This document shows positions 26,293-36,263 of a stretch of DNA of 55,359 nucleotides, one piece after another. Positions within the stretch are counted from its first letter, which is position 1; every line of letters starts with the position of its first letter. The notes beneath the pieces were generated by a model, which was not told where the DNA came from, made no database searches, and saw only the letters and a program-made list of their open reading frames with translations. Source of the DNA: Bacteroidota bacterium (GTDB lineage: Bacteria > Bacteroidota > Bacteroidia > Flavobacteriales_F > PHOS-HE28); assembly GCA_023418095.1 (NCBI GenBank), contig JAEZDL010000045.1, positions 1 to 55,359 on the forward strand, in the 5' to 3' direction. The translations under genes were made by a program, and so were the position numbers.

Positions 26293-27363
26293 ATGTCTCA
26301 GGAACGTACGATCAAGAACGCCACCGCATTTTTCCAACGCCTTCGCGAGACCACAGAAGCCTATTTCAAGGAGAACAATTTGCGCAAGACCGGCGATGGC
26401 CGGTTGTACACCAAAACGGCCATCCTGCTCTCTTCGCTCTTTGCACTTTATGTGGTCCTCGTGTTCTTCACCCCGGTGGCCGCTTGGCTTTCATTGCTGC
26501 TGTGCTCGGTGATGGGACTTGTGATCGCCTCGATCGGTTTCAACGTGATGCACGATGGGGCGCACGGCAGCTACAGCCGCCGCAAATGGGTGAACGAGAC
26601 CATGGCGCATTCCCTCAATTTCCTCGGCGGCAACGTCTATCTATGGAAGCTGAAGCACAACGTCAATCATCACACGTTCACCAATGTGGAGGGGATCGAT
26701 GATGACATCGATATCAAGCCGTGGATCCGCGTGCACGAAGGCCAGAAGCGCCGCTGGTTCCATCGATTCCAGCACATCTACGGCCTGTTGCTTTATGGGC
26801 TCACCTATCTGTTCTGGATCTTCTACAACGATCTGCGCAAATACTTCACCGGCAAGATCGCCGATGAAACGCCGATGAAACCCATGAACATGAAGGAGCA
26901 CATCCTGTTCTGGGGATCGAAGCTCTTCTATGTAGGTGTGTTCATCGTGCTGCCGATGTTCATGGTCGGTGTGGTCGAAACGCTGATCGGTTATGGCGTA
27001 ATGGTATTCGTTGCCGGCGTGGTGATCTCAGTGGTATTCCAATTGGCGCATGTGGTGGAGCACAGCGAATTCGTCACCACCAGCAGCGGCAAGAACGTGC
27101 AGGCCGAATGGGCTGTTCACCAGGTTTGCACCACGGCCAATTTCGCCACAAACAACAAGGTGTGGAACTGGCTTTTCGGCGGCTTGAATTTCCAGATCGA
27201 GCATCACCTTTTCCCACGCATCAGCCACGTGCACTATCCGGAGCTCAGCAAGCGCCTGCGCAAGGTGTGCGACGAGTTCGGCATCCAATACCGCGAATTC
27301 CCTACGCTGCGCAGCGCGCTGTGGTCGCACCTTGTGCATCTGCGCAAGGTCGGTATGGCTTGA
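26293..27363 (+). CDS. Membrane fatty-acid (acyl-lipid/acyl-CoA) desaturase
   Basis: This 356-residue membrane di-iron desaturase has three histidine boxes: MHDGAHGSYS (His87, His91), KHNVNHHTF (His122, His126, His127) and FQIEHHLFPRISHVHYP near residue 300. The third box begins with Q (QIEHH), which is the front-end (delta-5/6/linoleoyl) desaturase pattern. Hydrophobic segments lie at about 42-85, 165-190 and 215-255. It would insert a cis double bond in membrane acyl chains, tuning fluidity, often in cold adaptation. ATG 26293 (MSQERTIKNATAFF) gives the family N-terminus. The exact regiospecificity cannot be read. It is followed by the structured repeat. Confidence 0.9.
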   Translation: MSQERTIKNATAFFQRLRETTEAYFKENNLRKTGDGRLYTKTAILLSSLFALYVVLVFFTPVAAWLSLLLCSVMGLVIASIGFNVMHDGAHGSYSRRKWVNETMAHSLNFLGGNVYLWKLKHNVNHHTFTNVEGIDDDIDIKPWIRVHEGQKRRWFHRFQHIYGLLLYGLTYLFWIFYNDLRKYFTGKIADETPMKPMNMKEHILFWGSKLFYVGVFIVLPMFMVGVVETLIGYGVMVFVAGVVISVVFQLAHVVEHSEFVTTSSGKNVQAEWAVHQVCTTANFATNNKVWNWLFGGLNFQIEHHLFPRISHVHYPELSKRLRKVCDEFGIQYREFPTLRSALWSHLVHLRKVGMA

Positions 27364-27373
27364 TCGGTCTTTT

Positions 27374-27478
27374 GGGCGTGCCCGCGGCTCAAATGCAGCC
27401 GCGGTCGCGCTATCCGTTCCAAGTCCGCACTCGCAAAAGCCTCACTTGCGGGCTTTCCACTTCTATCGCTCACGCAAC
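27374..27478 (+). repeat. Structured intergenic element with two hairpins
   Basis: The gap between the desaturase stop and the next gene holds GGGCGTG, then a perfect 8-bp stem CCGCGGCT/AGCCGCGG (27382-27389 with 27397-27404, 7-nt loop). CGCTATCCGTTCCAAGTCC follows, then a second stem CTCGCAA/TTGCGGG (27430-27436 with 27446-27452, one G-T pair), and finally CTTCTATCGCTCACGCAACC. From memory, the unpaired blocks (GGGCGTG, GCTATCCG, CTTCTATC-CTCACGCA) resemble a dispersed intergenic element seen in many Bacteroidota genomes, with variable stems between constant blocks. I found one copy here. There is no T-run, so it is not an ordinary terminator. Its function is unknown. Confidence 0.6.
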
Positions 27479-27524
27479 CTTCCGGAAGCAAATAGTAATA
27501 TGTTTCTCCAATGGTGTGATTACC

Positions 27525-28595
27525 ATGATCAAACATCTTTTCGCAGCAATTTTTACGATCGGGATCTGTTCCGTTTCGGCCCAATACACCGCCAATGATC
27601 AGCTCACGGCGGATCAACTTGTGCAGGAGATCTTCCAAGGCACTGGTGTTTCGATCAGCAATGTGACGATCAATGGGCTGCCGGACACGACCATGAGCAC
27701 AAGCATGGGCAGCTATACGTACGAAGGTGATCTACCGATCCCGCCAGTTGGGATCATTCTTTCCAATTCTTCGATCCATCCCACAGGAGGCTTTGGATCG
27801 GGCTATAGCAATGATCCCGATCTGCTTCAACTATCGAATGCTACATCAGTGAACGACGTTATGGCCCTTGAGTTCGACTTTGTGCCCGAAGAGGATACAA
27901 TGATCTTTGAGTTTGTATTCGGCAGCACGGAATATGCAAACTTCACCTGTTCATATTTCAACGATGTATTCGGCTTTTTTCTGAGCGGTCCTGGGATCAG
28001 TGGACCGTTCCAAAACAACGCTGTGAACATTGCCTTGGTCCCGAATACACAGGTACCCATCTCGATCAATACGATCAATTCCGGAATTGCAGAAAATTAC
28101 GATAGTACATATTGTTACCTGGCCGATCCGAACTGGCAGGCAAATAGTATCTACTTCGTTGAGGACACCACTTTATCAGTCCTATGGTTCAACGGTATGA
28201 CGGTTCTGCTCCAGGCAAAGCATGTTCTCGTTCCGGGTGAAACCTACCACATCAAGTTAGCGGTCGCGGATGCTTCGGATTTTGCCTGGAATTCTGCCGT
28301 CTTTCTTAAAGCAGGCAGTTTCCGCAGCGTTGGAGGGTTCACCACACATCTGCGTGAACAGGAAGAACAGCGCCTGCACGCGTGGTTCAATGGAAACGGA
28401 GATCTTGTGATTGATACTGATAGTGAGGAGGTCTCACAAGTTCGTCTGCTGGATCTTCATGGAAAGACTGTAATGGATCGGTCGATCCGATCCGCAGGGA
28501 TCACTTCGATCGCAATGCCATCGATCGTTCCTGGCATCTATCACGTCGAAGCGATCATCAATGGTCGTGCGCATCACACGCGCTTGATCCGCTGA
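27525..28595 (+). CDS. Choice-of-anchor L protein with T9SS type A sorting domain
   Basis: This secreted protein of 356 residues starts MIKHLFAAIFTIGICSVSAQ, a signal peptide. Residues about 25-250 match the choice-of-anchor L layout: LTADQLVQEIFQGTGVSISN, GIILSNSSIHPTGG, LEFDFVPEEDTMIFEFVFGS, then FFLSGPGISGPF and YHIKLAVADASD. The final about 75 residues (HAWFNGNGDLVIDTDSEEV, VRLLDLHGKTVM, GIYHVEAIING) form a type A T9SS sorting domain. It is expected to be exported by T9SS and attached to the cell surface; the substrate or partner is unknown. The open frame extends upstream through the structured element to 27108, but ATG 27525 is the only start giving a signal peptide. Confidence 0.88.
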   Translation: MIKHLFAAIFTIGICSVSAQYTANDQLTADQLVQEIFQGTGVSISNVTINGLPDTTMSTSMGSYTYEGDLPIPPVGIILSNSSIHPTGGFGSGYSNDPDLLQLSNATSVNDVMALEFDFVPEEDTMIFEFVFGSTEYANFTCSYFNDVFGFFLSGPGISGPFQNNAVNIALVPNTQVPISINTINSGIAENYDSTYCYLADPNWQANSIYFVEDTTLSVLWFNGMTVLLQAKHVLVPGETYHIKLAVADASDFAWNSAVFLKAGSFRSVGGFTTHLREQEEQRLHAWFNGNGDLVIDTDSEEVSQVRLLDLHGKTVMDRSIRSAGITSIAMPSIVPGIYHVEAIINGRAHHTRLIR

Positions 28596-28651
28596 CAGCA
28601 TGACGAGCGGTCCGGTGCGATCGAATGATCGAACCGGCCGCCCGATCCTTT

Positions 28652-30286
28652 TCACTCCACAACCACCGGCAGATCCTTCGGGTATTTCACCGAGTACGCA
28701 TAACCGAGCTTCTTCGATCCCTTCGGATCGAGCTTGAACTTCCATTTCAAGGTGCCGGTCTGCTCGTCCACGATCGCGTCGCCTTTTTCCTCCAGCTTCA
28801 CTTCGATCTCGCTCTGCGGACTTAGCGGATACTGATCGCACACTTCGATCTCGATCGGTGTGCTCTTGGTGTTGCGCACCGTGATATCCCAGCCGATGTT
28901 CACTGTGCGCTTGCTTCCCACGATCGCCTTGTCGTTGGTCATCTTGCGCTTCACGCGATCCACGGTGATGCCCTTATCACGGCCGAGTGAGATCTCAAGC
29001 GTATCCTTCGGCACATCCAGTTGCAGATGCGTTTCACCGACAAAAGTCCCTTCGAAGAAGATGTTCGCCGTGCCCGGGAGCAGATCGAGATCTTCCCAAC
29101 CTGTTGTTCGCGCATAAAGGAACGCATCGCGATCGAGCTTCGGAGTAACGTAATGCTGGTAGGTCGCGGGCACCGTGTGGCTCTTCACGCCGATCATGTG
29201 CGGACGGCCATCGCTGGGCACGCTGAACGGCATGTCGATCACGAATTCCATTGTAGTGGTCCGGTAAGCCACGGAATTCCCAACTGTCACCTCTGCTTCC
29301 CGATCCTCATACTTCATGCTTTCCGCCATGTCGTAGGCCGGCGCTGCGGCAGCTGCATCCGCTTGGGGGCGCTTCCGCGTCGCACTTTGCATTGGTACTA
29401 AGCGATGCATCGGCTGCAGATACCACGCCTGGAGTTGCGGCATGGTCCCGCCAAGTGTAGGGTTGCCACTGCTAAGGCTCATTTTCACCTTGCTCCAATC
29501 CTCACCGGTGTTGTTCACCACTTGTGCCTTCATCAGCAACTCGATCGGATCGCTGGTGTTCTTCGCGCGCAGATCGTACGCAGGTGACCAACCTGCGTTG
29601 TGAACGAAATAGGTTATGGTGAATGTCGCGTTCATTTCTGCCGGCGCGGATATCTCGACCACGATCTCACTTGTTGGCCTTGGTGCTTCGCTCTGGAATT
29701 GCTGCATCTGCTGGCGCAGCTTCTCGAGTTCCTTGTTCAACTCCACGATCTTCGCCTGCTGTGCGATCCAGCCGGCCTTCACCACTTTCAAGCGTTCGCG
29801 TACATAATCGTTCACCGCTTGAAGCTGCGCCGCGGTAACGCCATTCTGCTGGCCCGAGATCGATGTGTTCTTCAACAACAACTGTTCTTCCTGCTCCCAC
29901 ACCTGTTGCGTGGCGCGTTCCAGGTCCAGTTCACGTTGCAACTTCTTGATCTGCTCTTCCAGGCTTTCGATCTCCTTCTTCTTCGGGCTTTCGGTAAGGT
30001 GATCGATGCGGTGCTCCACGCTCATGATCGTATAACCACCCTTGCCCGTGATCTGCACACTTTGCGGATCGAGGTCCTGCGGCAGGCCCGTGAAAACGAT
30101 CAGGTTCGATCCAGCGGCAAGTGTACTCGAGGCCGATCGCGAGATCTGCGCGCCGCTCAAGAATACTTTGGCTTCACTGATCTTGCTGGTGACATCCTTC
30201 TCGTTGGCACGGAGCGGTGAAAGAGAGAAAAGTGCGATCACAAGGATCGCCATTTTATTCAGGTTGGGGTACATGATGGATCGCAT
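28652..30286 (-). CDS. MuiA-family (DUF4140/DUF4139) exported protein
   Basis: The product (544 aa from ATG 30286) has a signal peptide (MRSIMYPNLNKMAILVIALF...RA). Next comes SKISEAKVFLSGAQISRSAS, the DUF4140 N-terminal motif, then a coiled coil of about 110 residues (SPKKKEIESLEEQIKKLQRE and onward). The DUF4139 beta domain contains TYFVHNAGWSPAYDLRA and ends YAYSVKYPKDLPVVVE. The family is named for a mucoidy inhibitor, but its biochemical role is not established. It was suggested to sit in the envelope. An AGAAG-like stretch before ATG 30286 supports that start; 30274 is an alternative. It is monocistronic by position, converging with the choice-of-anchor L gene. Confidence 0.85.
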   Translation of the reverse strand: MRSIMYPNLNKMAILVIALFSLSPLRANEKDVTSKISEAKVFLSGAQISRSASSTLAAGSNLIVFTGLPQDLDPQSVQITGKGGYTIMSVEHRIDHLTESPKKKEIESLEEQIKKLQRELDLERATQQVWEQEEQLLLKNTSISGQQNGVTAAQLQAVNDYVRERLKVVKAGWIAQQAKIVELNKELEKLRQQMQQFQSEAPRPTSEIVVEISAPAEMNATFTITYFVHNAGWSPAYDLRAKNTSDPIELLMKAQVVNNTGEDWSKVKMSLSSGNPTLGGTMPQLQAWYLQPMHRLVPMQSATRKRPQADAAAAAPAYDMAESMKYEDREAEVTVGNSVAYRTTTMEFVIDMPFSVPSDGRPHMIGVKSHTVPATYQHYVTPKLDRDAFLYARTTGWEDLDLLPGTANIFFEGTFVGETHLQLDVPKDTLEISLGRDKGITVDRVKRKMTNDKAIVGSKRTVNIGWDITVRNTKSTPIEIEVCDQYPLSPQSEIEVKLEEKGDAIVDEQTGTLKWKFKLDPKGSKKLGYAYSVKYPKDLPVVVE

Positions 30287-30340
30287 CTTCTGGTAACCAG
30301 TACCCTCCAGATCTGTACAGGTTCGATCGGAGCGGAACAA

Positions 30341-30547
30341 AGATCAATGTTGCAGGCGCTAGCCCAACTTGGTACCATCCATGGAACTTCAATGGCCCTT
30401 CTACTCATGACCCAGGGCGATAATAAGCTCATCGATACCACTTCCTGAATGATCCAGAATTCGGATATGATGATCCCGTTACACCCGACCGCCCAGGAAA
30501 GCCATCGCTTAATGGTGAACATCGATGGGGTCGACATCATGCGAAAT
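30341..30547. other. Noncoding gap, no gene seen
   Basis: This stretch between the MuiA-family start and the acyltransferase stop has a few short open frames on both strands with no recognisable product, signal or family motif. I see no hairpin-plus-T terminator and no clear promoter box. It probably holds the upstream region of the MuiA-family gene and the 3' end of the acyltransferase transcript. Confidence 0.5.
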
Positions 30548-31852
30548 TCAACCAGAATTAATGGAAGTTGATCGCTCTCTCACCATGATCTGGTCCATTG
30601 GGCTTTCCTGACCAAATTTTTCCGGTCCAGGAACAGCAACGCCGTGATCTGCCCCGGATCGGATGATCGCATATCTCGATTTCAATTTGAGGAAAGGCCT
30701 TTCCAGGACACGATGTGAGATCTGCGCCAGAACGATGGTCAATGCAAGCGCCAATGCAGTTTCCAGGATCATCACCTGCCAGAGATCCTCATTCCAACCA
30801 AGGATCTTCGTCAGGGTCAATGTTATCAATATTCCTACGAAATGCAGACAGTATAGTCCATAACTTATCCTTCCCAGTCCCGATAACGTTCTTGAACGGA
30901 CCAGCTTGAATATTGATCGATCGGAATAGTTCTGCTCGAGAATGATGCAAAGAATGACAACGGCGATGAAGGATCGCTCTACAACACGCAAAAAAGAATT
31001 CTCAAAGAGGATCTCATCCCGGAAGAAGAAGATCAAAATAAAAAGTAAATACACCATGAGAATTGATGCCCTTGGCAATTGGCGGAACCATTGTACCGCT
31101 TTTCCCTTCAATGCAAGGTAAGCACCCCACGCGCCGATCGTCATGTCACCAATACATGACAAGGTATGGATCTCGAAAATGTGTCCGCTTTCTGGTGAAT
31201 TCAGATGAATACTTCTGAAGATCAATGTTCCGGCAATGACCGATCCGAAAAAATAAGGATAGAACCTGATGGGAACCACTGACAGTGCAACTGGCCAGAT
31301 CAAGTAGAACTGCTCCTCGACCGCAATGCTCCAAAGAACGGCCAGGACCGAAGCATCGGGCATTCCGTTGTACAGCATATCGAAATTGTTGAGGAACGTT
31401 ATATAATAAAGTGGATCGGCCGTTTCTACCGAGGCCGAACCCATCATCCTCTTCAACATGGGGAAGGCGATGAAACCGAAGATCACGCAGCAGAAGAAAA
31501 GAGGCCAGATGCGCAGTATCCGGCGGAACCAGAAGTGCGCGATGCGTATACTTCCATGTTCCTCACGTTCCTTGATCAATAGAAAGGTGATCAAGAACCC
31601 GCTGAGTACAAAGAAGAAATTGACACCGAGATTGCCGTTCCCAAAAATGTCGAATTTGATGAATTGATAGATCGGCGAATTGCTCAGCCGGTCAAATTCC
31701 GTATAGAAACCATGATAAAAGAATACGACCAAGAAACATAGTGCACGCAAGCCATCCAGATTCTCAAAAAATACCGGCCGGTTTCCCAATCCGCCGATCG
31801 ACGTCGGTTCAAAAGGATTCCGGATGACGACGTCCATTGCCATTGCGCTCAT
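30548..31852 (-). CDS. OafA/YrhL-type membrane acyltransferase (acyltransferase 3)
   Basis: The product, up to 434 residues, is a polytopic inner-membrane O-acyltransferase. The N-terminal signature is ENLDGLRALCFLVVFFYHGF (the catalytic-type His in the first helix), followed by GVNFFFVLSGFLITFLLIKE and WFRRILRIWPLFFCCVIFGF, all typical of acyltransferase family 3. About ten hydrophobic segments follow, including YGLYCLHFVGILITL near the end. Such enzymes acetylate or acylate surface polysaccharides, lipid A or peptidoglycan; the acceptor cannot be read. There is no SGNH tail. The first ATG (31852) lies 2 nt from a -7 box, so Met4 (31843) or Met6 (31837) may be the true start. It follows the groL terminator. 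Confidence 0.9.
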   Translation of the reverse strand: MSAMAMDVVIRNPFEPTSIGGLGNRPVFFENLDGLRALCFLVVFFYHGFYTEFDRLSNSPIYQFIKFDIFGNGNLGVNFFFVLSGFLITFLLIKEREEHGSIRIAHFWFRRILRIWPLFFCCVIFGFIAFPMLKRMMGSASVETADPLYYITFLNNFDMLYNGMPDASVLAVLWSIAVEEQFYLIWPVALSVVPIRFYPYFFGSVIAGTLIFRSIHLNSPESGHIFEIHTLSCIGDMTIGAWGAYLALKGKAVQWFRQLPRASILMVYLLFILIFFFRDEILFENSFLRVVERSFIAVVILCIILEQNYSDRSIFKLVRSRTLSGLGRISYGLYCLHFVGILITLTLTKILGWNEDLWQVMILETALALALTIVLAQISHRVLERPFLKLKSRYAIIRSGADHGVAVPGPEKFGQESPMDQIMVRERSTSINSG

Positions 31853-31853
31853 T

Positions 31854-31861
31854 CAAATCTA
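31854..31861 (-). promoter_or_regulatory. -7 box at the acyltransferase start
   Basis: CAAATCTA reads TAGATTTG on the minus strand, an exact TAnnTTTG and the same octamer as before the AraC gene. Transcription would start at about 31851, inside the first possible start codon. That favours a downstream start (31843 or 31837). No TTTG is seen at the -33 distance. Confidence 0.4.
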
Positions 31862-31894
31862 TCCAGGAATTCGGAAGTCTAAATCCGATCGAAT

Positions 31895-31929
31895 AAAAAA
31901 AGCCCCGCGGCGTTCGGCCGCGGGGCTTT
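31895..31929 (-). terminator. Intrinsic terminator of groES-groL
   Basis: AAAGCCCCGCGGC (31899-31911) pairs with GCCGCGGGGCTTT (31917-31929), a 13-bp stem with a 5-nt loop. The A-run at 31895-31901 gives a strong T-run on the minus strand, 21 nt past the groL stop. Confidence 0.92.
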
Positions 31930-31949
31930 GATCATTCAATGGACGGATC

Positions 31950-33587
<1,638 letters not shown>

Positions 33588-33622
33588 CTAACTTTTCTTT
33601 TTGGGGTGAACGAGGGATCGTA

Positions 33623-33916
<294 letters not shown>

Positions 33917-33956
33917 GACGTTCTTTTTGATCGGTTCTTTGGTTAAGACGCTCATC

Positions 33957-34110
33957 GCCGTTATAATTTTTATGACGGTGTCAATCGTCGGCACGCGCCT
34001 GTCAACAGATGTGCCATCGGTCGCAATGGACCGATCATGCTGCCAAGACTTCCGAAGTGTTGATAACCTCTTGCCGATCGTCAGACTTTCCGCTGACAAG
34101 CTGACAAGCC
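33957..34110 (-). promoter_or_regulatory. groES upstream region with GTCAG/CTGAC repeats
   Basis: The region holds TGTCA at 33979-33983 and 34000-34004, an inverted repeat GTCAG-N8-CTGAC at 34080-34097, and an exact tandem CTGACAAG CTGACAAG at 34093-34108. The clustering is unlike the flanking DNA and looks like operator or activator sites for heat-shock control. A TTGACA and a TATAAC also occur on the minus strand, but with a 13-nt spacer that is too short for a normal promoter. Confidence 0.45.
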
Positions 34111-34115
34111 AGAAC

Positions 34116-34475
34116 CTAAGGCTGGGTGGTCGGATCGGCTGATCCGGCGGGCTGTTCGCCCGTACTTTCCGATGGTGCGTCCGGTTGGGTGATCGCCGCA
34201 TCCGTTGCTGGAAGTTCCGTATCGGCATCGAACTCATCCATGATGATGCCTGTATTGTTCCCTTGAAGACCAGCGGATACCAGGCAAAGTACCATCAAGG
34301 CCGAAGCGAGCGTCCAGGTGCTTTTCTCCAGGAAATCGGTGGTGCGCTGTACCCCGCCGATCTGCTGCGCACCGGTGAAACCGGCCGCCAATCCGCCGCC
34401 TTTCGGGTTCTGGGCGAGCACCACAAGGGCCAGCAGTGCGCAGATGATGAGGATGATGATCGAAATGGCTACCAT
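34116..34475 (-). CDS. secG: Preprotein translocase subunit SecG
   Basis: SecG is the small accessory subunit of the SecYEG channel. The 119-residue product has two helices: residues about 1-22 ([20 protein letters not shown]) and about 52-72 ([18 protein letters not shown]). Between them is the SecG signature [20 protein letters not shown] with [11 protein letters not shown]. The C-terminal 45 residues are an acidic, Thr/Pro/Ala-rich tail ending ADPTTQP, longer than in E. coli. It starts 4 nt after the TPR gene and ends about 200 bp before groS. It is the last gene of the miaB-to-secG run. Confidence 0.95.
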   Translation of the reverse strand: MVAISIIILIICALLALVVLAQNPKGGGLAAGFTGAQQIGGVQRTTDFLEKSTWTLASALMVLCLVSAGLQGNNTGIIMDEFDADTELPATDAAITQPDAPSESTGEQPAGSADPTTQP

Positions 34476-34479
34476 GGGA

Positions 34480-35700
34480 TCAGGAGTTCAATTTTCCCTC
34501 CAAAGTTTTGGAAAGGGCGGCAAAGTAAGCGCTTTTCTCCGGGTATTTCAACGCCAGTTTCCGGTACGCATCGATCGCTTTCTGGAAGTTGCCCTGCTTT
34601 TCGTAGATCTTCGCCAGGGTTTCGCTCACAAGTCCCGCCGTATCGTCCAGGCTTTTCTTCGCTGCTTGCTGTGGAGTGAAGAATTCCGCCTTGCGTGAAG
34701 GCGGTGGTGTCTCGTGCTCGATGAACCGGTCGATCAGCGTGGCCGGATCAACGGGATCGATCGGCTTCGCATTGATCGGATCGGATCCCTCCGCCTTGGA
34801 TCCATGTTGAACGATCGTTCTTTCCTCAGATCGATCCGATCCAACTTGATCCGTCGTGTCGTTGCCCATCGTGATCCAATCGGTGAACTTCAATTTCGAT
34901 CGGACCGTGAGTGCGGGCTTTGGATCGGCATTGGCCGGGATGGTCGGTTCGATGATCGGTTCTTGCGATGCCTCGATCGGTCGATCGATCCGCTCTGTGG
35001 AAAGGTGTGCTGAAAGCGAAGCGCGCGGCTCCTTCTTCGGCGGAACGATCGGTGTGCGGATCTCTTCCTGCCAGGTAAGATCATAAGCGCTGGCCAGGGC
35101 GGCTTCCAGGATCTGCCGATCGAGCGCCTCGCGAACCTGATCCTTCTCTTCGGATGGATCGGTACCGATCTCTTCAGCAGAAGGCATCTCTTCTTCCTCC
35201 TTTTCCGAGATCAATGGCGGGCCGATCTCCCCGACCGTTCCAGCGATCGGCTTTTCGATCTCCGCCTGCTGCTCCACGCCCATTGAAGCGATCGGATCGT
35301 TTTCTTCTTCCGCTCGAATGGATGTCGCATGATCCTCTTCGGGCATCGGAACCCCGGCATCCATTGGGGTTGATAGTGGCGCGGTCGAACCCTCCGTCCC
35401 TGCCTGTTCTTCTCCTTCCTGGGGAAACTCCGTGCGAACCAGTTTCAACTGGTTCGCCGCCTGCTCCAGGGTGATGTCCCGCAGATCGAACAGGACGGCC
35501 CGTGAAGGCACATGGGCCGCGCTCACCTTCAGGGTTTCATCGGCCATCACATCGCCACTCCTGCGCTCACCGATCGCCCGCAACAAATGGGCTCCGCTGA
35601 ACCAGGGGAACTGCTCGGTGAGCGCCTTCAGATCGGCGAGATCCTCACGGGCCACTTTTCCGGGCTCTTCGAGCAGGCGTGATAGTCGTTCCCGATCCAC
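34480..35700 (-). CDS. Acidic protein with C-terminal TPR-like motif, function unknown
   Basis: This 406-residue cytosolic protein has three parts. The N-terminus MDRERLSRLLEEPGKVARED with LKALTEQFPWFSGAHLLRAI is conserved in Bacteroidota homologues near secG and lptE. The middle (about 110-330) is low in order and rich in Glu, Pro and Ala, with no domain I recognise. The C-terminal 60 residues contain ETLAKIYEKQGNFQKAIDAY and RKLALKYPEKSAYFAAL, a TPR repeat pair. There is no signal peptide. It lies in a tight run between lptE and secG, which suggests a role tied to envelope biogenesis, but this is inference from position only. Confidence 0.75.
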   Translation of the reverse strand: MDRERLSRLLEEPGKVAREDLADLKALTEQFPWFSGAHLLRAIGERRSGDVMADETLKVSAAHVPSRAVLFDLRDITLEQAANQLKLVRTEFPQEGEEQAGTEGSTAPLSTPMDAGVPMPEEDHATSIRAEEENDPIASMGVEQQAEIEKPIAGTVGEIGPPLISEKEEEEMPSAEEIGTDPSEEKDQVREALDRQILEAALASAYDLTWQEEIRTPIVPPKKEPRASLSAHLSTERIDRPIEASQEPIIEPTIPANADPKPALTVRSKLKFTDWITMGNDTTDQVGSDRSEERTIVQHGSKAEGSDPINAKPIDPVDPATLIDRFIEHETPPPSRKAEFFTPQQAAKKSLDDTAGLVSETLAKIYEKQGNFQKAIDAYRKLALKYPEKSAYFAALSKTLEGKLNS

Positions 35701-35712
35701 TACGTTCCAGTG

Positions 35713-36219
35713 TTACCAATTGCCCAATGTGCGATCGAAGATATCCTGCGCGATCTGACGGCTGATCTCCTGCACCAATGATTCTTCCACCTGCATCAGG
35801 TCCTGGCTGCTTGAATAATCCGCGAACCTTGAAAAAGTAGCCTCGGCGTTCTTCTTCGGATCGGTGTTGTTCACATAGATCATGCTCACGGTGATCGTAA
35901 GCCGGTTGAGCGCAGCGGTCTCGTTCGCCTGAATGCTCACCGGCTGCACATCGTACCCGATTATCGATCCGCTGTAATGCACATCGCCCTCATTCGGATC
36001 GAGACGCAACGGCGTTTGGGCAAGCAACAGATCGCGAAGCGTTTCAGTGAATACCTGCGAGCTCAGTGGCGTCGCCAAAGGAGCACGCGCCTGGAACAGA
36101 TCCACGAATACGGTCTTCGCATTGCCCACATCGCCGCCGGTGAACGAATAATTCACCTTGCAGGAACTCAGGGGCAGGATCAGGAGCAAGGGCAGGAACA
36201 GGGGCAGGAACGATCTCAT
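35713..36219 (-). CDS. lptE: LPS assembly lipoprotein LptE
   Basis: LptE plugs the LptD barrel that inserts lipopolysaccharide in the outer membrane. The product (168 aa) starts MRSFLPLFLPLLLILPLSSC, a lipoprotein signal with lipobox LSSC. The mature part begins KVNYSFTGGDVGNAKTVFVD, matching Bacteroidota LptE, and ends QIAQDIFDRTLGNW. ATG 36219 gives a clean signal peptide. A GTG at 36267 overlaps the upstream stop (GTGA) and would add 16 residues, including a first Cys, so coupling to the upstream gene may still matter. It sits directly after the sigma-54 activator gene. The window also has gmhA, another LPS gene. Confidence 0.88.
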   Translation of the reverse strand: MRSFLPLFLPLLLILPLSSCKVNYSFTGGDVGNAKTVFVDLFQARAPLATPLSSQVFTETLRDLLLAQTPLRLDPNEGDVHYSGSIIGYDVQPVSIQANETAALNRLTITVSMIYVNNTDPKKNAEATFSRFADYSSSQDLMQVEESLVQEISRQIAQDIFDRTLGNW

Positions 36220-36263
36220 CTTTCGCGCCCATTGACAACCAGGAACTGGCAACCGCAGTTTCT

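Noticed and set aside
30259..30540. Possible small gene of 93 codons between the MuiA-family gene and the acyltransferase
   Set aside because: Its Met/Trp-rich translation has no coherent signal or fold and overlaps the MuiA-family start region.
30548..31852. Acyltransferase gene as a foreign island
   Set aside because: Its GATC density (13 in 30721-31320) is within the range of the rest of the window and no mobile element flanks it.
33957..33990. Sigma-70-like TTGACA...TATAAC upstream of groES
   Set aside because: The spacer is only 13 nt and Bacteroidota use a different consensus, so it is likely coincidence.
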